Source: CAXBPY01 sp003455275 (GTDB lineage: Bacteria; Bacteroidota; Bacteroidia; Chitinophagales; UBA10324). Taken from it: a DNA stretch of 17,907 nucleotides. Shown piece by piece: positions 6,144 to 14,116 of this stretch. Positions within the stretch are counted from its first letter, which is position 1; the number at the start of each line of letters is the position of its first letter. A model generated the notes under the pieces. The model was given only the letters and a program-made list of their open reading frames with translations. It was not told the DNA's origin and searched no databases. The stretch spans positions 1 to 17,907 of the forward strand of contig CAXBPY010000060.1 in the NCBI GenBank assembly GCA_963977675.1, read 5' to 3'. Made by a program: the position numbers and the translations under genes.

Positions 6144-6155
6144 TCTCTATTAAAA

Positions 6156-6650
6156 ATGGAATTACTCAAACCTGAACTCGGGCTCATCTTCTGGACAGCA
6201 GTTATTTTCTTAACTGTTTTTTTTCTTTTGAGAAAAATGGCATGGAAACCAATCCTCAAAGCATTGGATGACCGTGAGAAAACCATTTCTGATTCATTAC
6301 AAACTGCAGAACGCACTAAGCAGGAAATGGCAACAATGAAAAGCCAGCATGAAGCATTGCTGAATGAAGCCCGCCAGGAACGCAGTGCAATTCTGAAAGA
6401 AGCCAAAGACATGAAGGATGCGATTATTAATGAGGCTCGCGATAAAGCAAAAGCCGAAGGCGCACGAATGATTGATGAGGCAAAGCGAGAAATCGAAAAT
6501 CAGAAAATGGCTGCAATCATTGATGTAAAAAATGCTGCCGGCGAATTGGTTCTCGAAGTATCAGAAAAAATTCTTCGCCGTGAGTTAAGCGGAAAAGATG
6601 ATCAGAAAAAATACATCAACACATTAATCGAACAATCAAAACTGAACTGA
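6156..6650 (+). CDS. atpF: F1Fo ATP synthase subunit b
   Basis: Subunit b is the peripheral stalk that holds F1 to the membrane part. The 164-residue product has one N-terminal transmembrane helix (about residues 8-26, LGLIFWTAVIFLTVFFLL), then the characteristic basic stretch and WKPILKALDDRE, followed by a long charged, Ala/Glu/Lys-rich helix that reaches almost to the C-terminus and should form a coiled coil. Length is normal. It ends 4 bp before atpH, so the two are probably translationally coupled. Confidence 0.94.
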   Translation: MELLKPELGLIFWTAVIFLTVFFLLRKMAWKPILKALDDREKTISDSLQTAERTKQEMATMKSQHEALLNEARQERSAILKEAKDMKDAIINEARDKAKAEGARMIDEAKREIENQKMAAIIDVKNAAGELVLEVSEKILRRELSGKDDQKKYINTLIEQSKLN

Positions 6651-6654
6651 GCGA

Positions 6655-7215
6655 ATGTCATCGTATCGTTTATCTGCGCGTTATGCTAAATCACTTCTCG
6701 ATCTTGCGATTGAAAAAAATCAATTGAGCGAAGTGTTTAATGATGTGCACTATTTCAACGATGTGCTTAAGAGTGTGCGGGAGTTGAATTTACTTCTCAA
6801 GAATCCTGTCATTAATGCAGATAAAAAGCAAAAAGTGATTGAGCAGGTTTTCTACCCTAAATTTAATAACATCACTAAGGAGTTTTTAAAACTGGTGGTA
6901 GCTAAGCATCGCGAAGAATTTCTTCCTGAATTTGCAACGGAATTTATCTCGCAATACAACCAACACAAAAACATTACTGTGGTTAAGGTGACATCAGCCG
7001 TTCAGTTGGATGAAGCTCAACTCAGCCAGATCAAGAATCTTTTGAAAAGCGACTCATCAATTTCGAATGTTGAATTTCAAACAAAGGTGGATGAGAGCAT
7101 CATTGGTGGTTATGTGTTGCAATATGGAGATAAACTTTACGATGCAAGCATAGTCCGTGCTCTTGAAATGCTTGACAATAATTTCTTAGATAACTCATAC
7201 ATTAAAAAATACTAA
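6655..7215 (+). CDS. atpH: F1Fo ATP synthase subunit delta
   Basis: Subunit delta caps the alpha3beta3 head and joins it to the b stalk. The 186-residue product begins SSYRLSARYAKSLLDLAIE, the usual start of the N-terminal helical domain, and contains FLKLVVAKHREEFLPEFATE. The C-terminal part has the expected IIGGYVLQYGDKLYDASI motif (about residues 149-166). Length is typical. It sits between atpF (4 bp upstream) and atpA (38 bp downstream). Confidence 0.93.
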   Translation: MSSYRLSARYAKSLLDLAIEKNQLSEVFNDVHYFNDVLKSVRELNLLLKNPVINADKKQKVIEQVFYPKFNNITKEFLKLVVAKHREEFLPEFATEFISQYNQHKNITVVKVTSAVQLDEAQLSQIKNLLKSDSSISNVEFQTKVDESIIGGYVLQYGDKLYDASIVRALEMLDNNFLDNSYIKKY

Positions 7216-7225
7216 TAGCTAAAAG

Positions 7226-7236
7226 CTAATTTCTAA
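7226..7236 (+). repeat. 11-mer CTAATTTCTAA upstream of atpA
   Basis: Third identical copy, 17 bases before the atpA ATG. It is embedded in a short run where AGCTAAAAGCTAA and CTAAAAGCTAA also repeat each other. Confidence 0.6.
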
Positions 7237-7253
7237 AAGCTAAAAAAAATAAA

Positions 7254-8834
7254 ATGGCAGAAGTAAGACCAGACGAAATTTCCGCGATACTGCGTCAGCA
7301 ACTTTCTAATTTCAAATCAGCCGCTGAGCTTGAAGAAGTTGGAACTGTATTGCAGGTTGGTGATGGAATCGCACGCATATACGGATTAACAAAAGCCCGC
7401 GCAGGTGAGCTCATTGAATTTGAAGATGGCATTAAAGCAATCGTTTTAAATCTTGAAGAAGATAATGTTGGTGCCGTATTGATGGGTGCAAGTGATAAGA
7501 TCAAGGAAGGAGACACTGTTCGCCGGACAGGAAAAATTGCTTCTATCAATGTTGGTGAAGGAATGGTTGGTCGTGTAGTGAACACGCTCGGTCAGCCAAT
7601 TGACGGAAAAGGTCCTATCAAGGGGCAGTTGTATGAAATGCCCCTCGAAAGAAAAGCTCCAGGGGTTATTTATCGGGAGCCTGTAAAGGAACCACTGCAA
7701 ACCGGTATAAAATCTATTGATGCAATGATTCCGATTGGCCGCGGCCAGCGTGAATTAATCATCGGCGATCGCCAAACAGGAAAGACCGCTATTGCACTCG
7801 ACACAATTATTAATCAAAAAGAGTTTTACGAAAAAGGCCAGCCTGTTTATTGTATTTATGTTGCTTGTGGCCAAAAGAATTCTACCGTAGCAACTGTTGC
7901 GAGAACACTTGAAGAAAATGGAGCGATGGCATATACAACTATTGTTGCTGCATCTGCTTCTGATCCTGCACCACTTCAGTTCTATGCTCCGTTTGCCGGA
8001 GTTTCTATTGGAGAATATTTCCGCGATACCGGAAGACCGGCCTTGATTATCTATGATGATTTGTCGAAGCAGGCAGTTGCTTACCGTGAAGTATCACTTC
8101 TTCTTCGTCGTCCTCCAGGCCGCGAAGCTTACCCGGGTGATGTGTTCTACCTACACTCTCGGTTGCTTGAGCGTGCAGCGAAAGTCAATTCAAACGACAG
8201 CATTGCTCAAAAGATGAATGACATTCCAGAGAGCATTCGTTCGCTCGTGAAGGGTGGCGGTTCTCTTACTGCTCTTCCGATTATTGAAACTCAGGCGGGT
8301 GATGTGAGTGCTTACATACCAACCAATGTGATTTCTATTACTGATGGTCAGATATTCCTTGAATCAAACCTCTTCAACTCAGGAGTTCGTCCAGCGATCA
8401 ATGTGGGAATTTCTGTATCGCGTGTGGGTGGTAATGCACAGATTAAGTCAATGAAAAAAGTTGCTGGAACCTTGAAACTTGATCAGGCACAGTATCGTGA
8501 GCTGGAGGCATTCTCTAAGTTCGGTTCTGATTTGGATGCTGCTACAAAAGCAGTATTGGATAAAGGTGCGCGCAATGTGGAAGTACTGAAACAAAAGCAA
8601 TTTTCTCCGCTCACAGTTGAAAAACAAATTGCAATCATTTACCTCGGAACAAATGGTTTGCTTTCTAACATTCCTGTTGATCGTGTGAAAGATTTTGAAA
8701 ATGATTTTCTGAATGTGCTTGATGCAAAACATAAAAATGTTTTGGATGCTTTGAAGTCAGGAGCAATCAGCGATAATGAAACCAATGTATTAAAAACTGT
8801 TGCTAAAGAAGTAGAGACCAAGTATTTCAAATAA
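7254..8834 (+). CDS. atpA: F1 ATP synthase subunit alpha
   Basis: Alpha is the non-catalytic nucleotide-binding subunit of the F1 hexamer. The 526-residue product shows the beta-barrel domain (about 25-95), the P-loop GDRQTGKT at 171-178, the Walker B-like strand ALIIYDDLSKQ, LLRRPPGREAYPGDVFYLHS, and VGISVSRVGG with R390, the residue expected to reach into the catalytic site of the neighbouring beta subunit. The C-terminal helical domain is complete. Length is normal. Its partner atpD (beta) is not in this window. Only 3 bp separate it from atpG. Confidence 0.97.
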   Translation: MAEVRPDEISAILRQQLSNFKSAAELEEVGTVLQVGDGIARIYGLTKARAGELIEFEDGIKAIVLNLEEDNVGAVLMGASDKIKEGDTVRRTGKIASINVGEGMVGRVVNTLGQPIDGKGPIKGQLYEMPLERKAPGVIYREPVKEPLQTGIKSIDAMIPIGRGQRELIIGDRQTGKTAIALDTIINQKEFYEKGQPVYCIYVACGQKNSTVATVARTLEENGAMAYTTIVAASASDPAPLQFYAPFAGVSIGEYFRDTGRPALIIYDDLSKQAVAYREVSLLLRRPPGREAYPGDVFYLHSRLLERAAKVNSNDSIAQKMNDIPESIRSLVKGGGSLTALPIIETQAGDVSAYIPTNVISITDGQIFLESNLFNSGVRPAINVGISVSRVGGNAQIKSMKKVAGTLKLDQAQYRELEAFSKFGSDLDAATKAVLDKGARNVEVLKQKQFSPLTVEKQIAIIYLGTNGLLSNIPVDRVKDFENDFLNVLDAKHKNVLDALKSGAISDNETNVLKTVAKEVETKYFK

Positions 8835-8837
8835 CCA

Positions 8838-9707
8838 ATGGCAGCAAACCTCAAAGAAGTAAGGAACAGAATAAAATCTGTTGCAAATACACAGCAAATC
8901 ACCAAGGCCATGAAGATGGTGAGTGCTGCCAAACTTCGTCGTGCTCAGGAAAGAATTGTTCAGATGCGTCCTTATGCTAACAAGTTGAGGGAGATAGCTT
9001 CGAATATTGTTTCTGGTGGTGATGTGAGTATTGAATTGGCAAAAGAGCGTGATGTAAAAAATGTTTTGCTCGTTGTAGTTACCAGCGACAGAGGTTTGTG
9101 CGGTGGATTCAATTCCAATATTATTAAGCTCGCAAAGAGAACTGTTACTGAAAAATATTCTTCCGCAAGCGTGACTATTCTTCCAGTTGGTAAGAAAGCA
9201 ATGGAAGCTTTTCGCAGGTTGAATTACAAAATGGTGAATGATTTCTGGCAGTTGTTTTCTAGCTTGAATTTTGAGGAAGCTTCGAAGGCAAGCCATTATA
9301 TAATGGAAAAATATTCTGACGGAACTTATGACCGTGTTGAAATTATTTACAGCCAGTTCAAAAATGCTGCGACACAGATTTTTGCAAATGAAAATTTTCT
9401 TCCTGTAGAAAAAGCAAAATCAGAAGGGGGCAAATCATCCAAGAAAGATTTCATTTTCGAACCGGATAAAGACGAGTTGGTTGCATATCTTATTCCTAAA
9501 ATATTGAATACACAGTTCTTCAAAGTTCTTTTGGACAGCAATGCTTCCGAGCATGGCGCCCGCATGACCGCCATGGATAAAGCAAGCGACAATGCAAATG
9601 AGATCATGAAGGAGTTGAAGATCACTTACAACCGGGCGCGTCAGGCAGCTATCACTACTGAGCTGAATGAAATTGTAAGCGGCGCAAATGCTTTAGCCGA
9701 AGCATAA
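8838..9707 (+). CDS. atpG: F1 ATP synthase subunit gamma
   Basis: Gamma is the rotating central shaft. The 289-residue product begins MAANLKEVRNRIKSVANTQQ and continues ITKAMKMVSAAKLRRAQ, the first long helix of the coiled coil. The central Rossmann-like part includes SDRGLCGGFNSNI. The C-terminal helix contains ARMTAMDKASDNA and then ITTELNEIVSGANAL. All are standard gamma features at normal spacing. It is the last gene of this cluster; no atpD, atpC or recognisable strong terminator follows within the next 120 bp. Confidence 0.96.
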   Translation: MAANLKEVRNRIKSVANTQQITKAMKMVSAAKLRRAQERIVQMRPYANKLREIASNIVSGGDVSIELAKERDVKNVLLVVVTSDRGLCGGFNSNIIKLAKRTVTEKYSSASVTILPVGKKAMEAFRRLNYKMVNDFWQLFSSLNFEEASKASHYIMEKYSDGTYDRVEIIYSQFKNAATQIFANENFLPVEKAKSEGGKSSKKDFIFEPDKDELVAYLIPKILNTQFFKVLLDSNASEHGARMTAMDKASDNANEIMKELKITYNRARQAAITTELNEIVSGANALAEA

Positions 9708-9827
9708 ACCAGAATTAAATTTTTATTTTCTTTTAGCAGCGCGAGAGCACAGAAGTTTCTATTAAATTTCATTGGTTCTCAGAGTATTTTCATCGAAAAC
9801 CTTTTCGGTTTCAAGGCGTAAACCAAT

Positions 9828-9835
9828 TAGTTTTG
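9828..9835 (+). promoter_or_regulatory. Candidate -7 box (TAGTTTTG) of the hybrid kinase gene
   Basis: TAGTTTTG matches TAnnTTTG. About 21 bp upstream is TTTC (9803-9806), a partial match to the -33 element. The possible TTG start codon at 9833-9835 is part of this box, so translation from the ATG at 9890 is more likely. The gap from 9708 shows otherwise only weak imperfect inverted repeats (GAAAACC ... GGTTTC near 9795-9812). Confidence 0.38.
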
Positions 9836-9889
9836 TCCGCTGAAAAATCCCCTTGGTTTTTTTCGGTTTTTGGAAACGGTTTTGTCATC

Positions 9890-12800
9890 ATGCACAGGGA
9901 ACTCAATTTTAAGATTTGTACGGATATTTCTCCAGCTGGCCGCGATTTCTCTTCGTGGCTCGAGAGGGTAGTAAAAAATATTTCAGAAACCTCCTCCTTC
10001 GATGTTTTTGAATTCTACCGAACTAATCCCAAAGAAAAGCCGGAGTTGTTTTTTTATTGCGGAGATGAATCATTGTATTCAAAGGAAGGTTTGATGCTTC
10101 CAATAGCATTGCAGGTTTTCAGAACCGGAACCAAATATGTTTTTCCTCACAGTGATTTGGTTTCTGATCCTTTTGCGGTTGACAGAACGCTTGCGCATCT
10201 ACCAAGATGGAAATTGATTCTTCCGGTCATTCATGGAAGTGAATGTCTTGGTGTGATGGCGATTGCATCTAACCAACCTTTCAGAAAGGAAGATGAATTT
10301 GCTGCACAACTCACCGAGTGGACAAAGCAGACTGCTGTGCTCTCCAAAAATCTATTGATCGAAGAAAATATTCTGATTGCAGGTTCGGGTCTACACATAG
10401 CGTTTGATGCAATTAGTGAATGGGTATTTCAGGTAAACAAAAAGTATGAAGTTGTTTTCTGTAATAATGCGTTCAGCCAGTTTTTGTCAGCACTGGTTGG
10501 CAAATCATTAAACAAGATCATCCCGAACTTACATCTGCTTTTCGGTAATCAGTTTTCAGAATTCTTAAATACGATTCAAAGAGCTCTTAATGGACGGAGG
10601 CAGGAACAAATATTTTCATTTCTGATTTCCGGAGAAGAAAAAAAATATCACATCACCTTTACTCCGGTTGCTGCTTCTGCAGGCGAAATGAATTGCCTGT
10701 GCCTTGCTACGGAGATTTCACAAAATGAAAAGCAGAACATTAAACCAGAGGCGCTATTAAAGGAAAATACTTCGCTCATTCATCTGATACCTGATATTGT
10801 TTGGGTCATTGATGAAAGAGGAACAATCAAGTTTGTCAATTCCACTTTCGAAAAAATTACCGGATTCACAGCGAAAGAAATTATCGGCCGCTCGTCATTT
10901 GAATTTTTCAGCAAGGACGAATTACCGAATCACCTGCAGCAGATGCTATTGTATTTATCCGGATCGAAAAAAAGCGCGGATGAATATTTTGAATTCAGAT
11001 TTATTGATAAAAAAGGAAAAAGCATCACGCTCGAATCAGTAGCCATCAACCTTTTGGAGCATGAAGACATTAAAGGAATTGTTGTAAGTGCCAGAAATAT
11101 TTCAAAGCAAGCTGCTGAGCGGCGCGAGTTAGAAGACAAAGAAGAACTCTATCACTCGCTATTTGAAAGTTTATCAGAAGCAATTTTAATAACTGATAAA
11201 AACCATTACCTCGTTTATTGCAATTCTCTTCTAAGCAAACTGACGGGTTATACTTTGAATGAACTCGGCTCTATGCCGCTTTACCAATTGATCATTGCTG
11301 AGGAATACTGGAAAACTGTTGAAAGAGGAATTAATAATCGCTTCGATGGAAAATCTGAGCAGTATGAAGTGGAAGTAGTTCGCAAAAACGGAACTAAATT
11401 TTGGGCACTCATCAGTGCAGCCCCTTATCGGAGCAAGACAGGGGAAATTGTAGGAAGCGTTGGAACTCTTACTGACATCACCCATCGAAAAAAAGATGAA
11501 GAGGAAATGCGTTGGCTTGCAAAATTTCCTGAAGAAAATCCAGCACCGATCATTCGTATTTCGGAGGAAGGAAAAATTATTTATTACAACTCGCCGGCAA
11601 ACTCAATTGTTTCTCACATCAGTTCTTCAGGAAAACTTAATACCGAATGGCAGCTGATCGTAAATAAGCAGTTGAATGCAAGCACGCCGGGAAAAATTGA
11701 TATCGAAGTTGACGGAAAATATTTTAACCTCACACTCACTTCACTCATCAATAATGAATACATCAACATTTATGGAATTGATGTAACCGAACGATTCATT
11801 TTTCAAAAGCAATTATTGGAAAGTGAGCAGCGGCTTCAGTTCCTGATGAACAGCACTACTGAGGGAATTATTGTTCATGAGAATGGAATCATCATAGACC
11901 TGAATCAGGCTTTCGCCGGAATGATTGGATTTGATGAGGAAAATATTTTGGGGAAAAGTGTTTCATCCTTTGCCCCTGAAAACCGAAAAGACGAAATTCA
12001 GGAGATTCTCCGCCGCGATATTGCCATGCAGCAAGAAACCATGCTGTTGAACAAAGCCGGTGAAAGCCTGTCAGTTGAAATTACTGGCCGCAGTCATTTT
12101 TACAGAGGAAAAAAAGTGAAAGTGATTGCTATCCGGGATATTACACTCAGAAAAAATGCAGAACAAAAATTAAAGGAGAATGAAGAGCGTCTCAATTATT
12201 TCTTCACCTTAACACTGGAAGGAATTGCGTTGATTGATGAGAAGAAAATTATTGATGTCAATTCTGCCTTCCTTCAAATCACTGAATTTATTTCAGAAGA
12301 AATTCTGAATAAAGATATTTCTGAAATTCCATTACAGAGTTTGAAAGAGCCGCTTCTGAGTATTGCCAATTCAAATGAAGCAAAAAGGATAGAGGTAAAA
12401 GTTCAACTTCGCAGCGGAAAAGAGATTTTCGTGTTGATCCAATCCAAGTCGCACGAATACCGCGGAAAAAATATTCGGGTGGTAGTAATGCGTGATATAA
12501 CACAGCGGAAAAAGGACGAAGAAGAAATCCTGAAATCAAAAAGATCTGCTGAAGAAGCACAGAAAGCGGAAGAACAGTTTCTGGCGCATATGAGTCATGA
12601 GATTCGTACTCCTATGAATGGTATCATCGGTCTTACCGATATTCTGCTGAAACAAGAACACAATAAAGAACAGGAAGAATATCTGCGACTGATAAAACAT
12701 AGTGCAGACAATCTACTTGTTATTATCAATGACATTCTTGACCTTTCAAAAATTCGCAGCGGTAAACTTCAGTTCGAAAATATTTCATTAAGCATACGCG

Positions 12801-14110
12801 AAATCATGAATACAATTTTTATGTCGACAAAATCAAAGGCGGCAGAAAAAAATCTTTCATTCGATTATCAAGTTGACAAAAAAATTCCGGAACATTTATT
12901 AGGTGATCCCGTTCGTTTCAACCAAATTTTGCTTAACCTTCTTTCCAATGCCTTGAAGTTTACTGAGAATGGAAAAGTATTCTTTAGTGCTGAACTGCAG
13001 AGCAACGAAAAAAACAGAGTGGTTCTTCAATTTATGGTTGAAGATTCCGGAATTGGAATTCATGAAAAGGACCTCGCAAAAATTTTTGAATCATACTCCC
13101 AGGCAACTGCTGATACAACCAGGCGCTTTGGAGGAACGGGGTTAGGGCTTCCAATTGTTAAACAACTGGTAGAACTGCAAGGTGGAGAGCTATGGGTTAA
13201 GAGCAAGAGAGGAGAAGGCAGCAGGTTTTATTTCACCTTACCTTTTGCAGTAGAAGAAGAAGTGGCGATCAGAAAGGATGAAAAAATTTCTTCAATAAAA
13301 AAATCGGAATCAGCGAAACGCGTAGTTGAAAAAAATGGAATCAATATTCTGCTGGTTGATGACAATTTTATTAACCGGCTACTGGTGGTTCATCTTCTGG
13401 AAGAAAAAGGTTACTCGGTAATAGAAGCAGAAAATGGATACCAGGCAATTGACAAACTCAAGGAAGAAGATATTGATTTGGTATTAATGGATATTTCAAT
13501 GCCTGATCTGGATGGATTAGAAGCAACACGAATCATTCGCAAACTGGATGAAGCGCATCTGAGAAAAATACCAATCATATCAATGACAGCTCACGCTTTC
13601 AAAGAGCAAATTCAACAGGCAATGGATGCCGGAATGGATGATTACCTCAGCAAACCATTTAAACCCGAAGAGCTCTATGAAAAAATTATGGCACAATTAA
13701 ATCCGTCTGTAGAAATTGAAGCACCCAAACCGCAGGCGGTGACCATGGAAAAGCAAAGCGGAAATATGAAAGAGAAGTATTACGATCTTTCATTTCTACG
13801 GCAGTATTATGACAACGAAGAAGAGTTCATCAACAGCATTCTTGCATTATATGTAAAAGAAACACCGGGAAGTATTAAACAAATTGAAGACGCTCTGAAT
13901 AAGAAAGACTGGGAACAATTCAAGTCGCTTACACACAAAATCAAAACCAATATCATGATGATGGGAATAAAAAAAGCAGAGCAATTCCTTCATGATACAG
14001 CGAAGATTGATTTGAATAATGTGGATGATCAAAAAGCAAAATCTGATTTCAGGGAATTTAAAAAATATTCTTTAACCGCAATTGATCAAATAGCAATAGA
14101 CTGCCTGTAA
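9890..14110 (+). CDS. Soluble hybrid sensor histidine kinase (GAF, six PAS, HisKA, HATPase_c, REC, Hpt)
   Basis: A 1406-residue phosphorelay protein with no transmembrane helix, hence cytosolic sensing. Order: GAF-like domain (about 10-160), six PAS-type domains (about 168-280, 293-405, 419-535, 540-640, 647-757, 766-875), HisKA with HMSHEIRTPMNG (phospho-acceptor H903), HATPase_c with NLLSNALKF, DSGIGI and GGTGLGL (about 1002-1120), a receiver with LVDDN and phospho-acceptor D1201 in LVLMDISMPDLDG (about 1150-1268), and an Hpt domain with H1349 in LTHKIKTN (about 1296-1397). All phosphotransfer residues are present, so a His-Asp-His relay can be completed inside the chain. No DNA-binding or enzymatic output domain and no adjacent response regulator is seen, so the target must lie elsewhere. 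The signal is unknown. A TTG at 9833 would add 19 residues but overlaps a promoter box. It converges with the propeller gene, 6 bp between stops. Confidence 0.93.
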   Translation: MHRELNFKICTDISPAGRDFSSWLERVVKNISETSSFDVFEFYRTNPKEKPELFFYCGDESLYSKEGLMLPIALQVFRTGTKYVFPHSDLVSDPFAVDRTLAHLPRWKLILPVIHGSECLGVMAIASNQPFRKEDEFAAQLTEWTKQTAVLSKNLLIEENILIAGSGLHIAFDAISEWVFQVNKKYEVVFCNNAFSQFLSALVGKSLNKIIPNLHLLFGNQFSEFLNTIQRALNGRRQEQIFSFLISGEEKKYHITFTPVAASAGEMNCLCLATEISQNEKQNIKPEALLKENTSLIHLIPDIVWVIDERGTIKFVNSTFEKITGFTAKEIIGRSSFEFFSKDELPNHLQQMLLYLSGSKKSADEYFEFRFIDKKGKSITLESVAINLLEHEDIKGIVVSARNISKQAAERRELEDKEELYHSLFESLSEAILITDKNHYLVYCNSLLSKLTGYTLNELGSMPLYQLIIAEEYWKTVERGINNRFDGKSEQYEVEVVRKNGTKFWALISAAPYRSKTGEIVGSVGTLTDITHRKKDEEEMRWLAKFPEENPAPIIRISEEGKIIYYNSPANSIVSHISSSGKLNTEWQLIVNKQLNASTPGKIDIEVDGKYFNLTLTSLINNEYINIYGIDVTERFIFQKQLLESEQRLQFLMNSTTEGIIVHENGIIIDLNQAFAGMIGFDEENILGKSVSSFAPENRKDEIQEILRRDIAMQQETMLLNKAGESLSVEITGRSHFYRGKKVKVIAIRDITLRKNAEQKLKENEERLNYFFTLTLEGIALIDEKKIIDVNSAFLQITEFISEEILNKDISEIPLQSLKEPLLSIANSNEAKRIEVKVQLRSGKEIFVLIQSKSHEYRGKNIRVVVMRDITQRKKDEEEILKSKRSAEEAQKAEEQFLAHMSHEIRTPMNGIIGLTDILLKQEHNKEQEEYLRLIKHSADNLLVIINDILDLSKIRSGKLQFENISLSIREIMNTIFMSTKSKAAEKNLSFDYQVDKKIPEHLLGDPVRFNQILLNLLSNALKFTENGKVFFSAELQSNEKNRVVLQFMVEDSGIGIHEKDLAKIFESYSQATADTTRRFGGTGLGLPIVKQLVELQGGELWVKSKRGEGSRFYFTLPFAVEEEVAIRKDEKISSIKKSESAKRVVEKNGINILLVDDNFINRLLVVHLLEEKGYSVIEAENGYQAIDKLKEEDIDLVLMDISMPDLDGLEATRIIRKLDEAHLRKIPIISMTAHAFKEQIQQAMDAGMDDYLSKPFKPEELYEKIMAQLNPSVEIEAPKPQAVTMEKQSGNMKEKYYDLSFLRQYYDNEEEFINSILALYVKETPGSIKQIEDALNKKDWEQFKSLTHKIKTNIMMMGIKKAEQFLHDTAKIDLNNVDDQKAKSDFREFKKYSLTAIDQIAIDCL

Positions 14111-14116
14111 TCAAGT

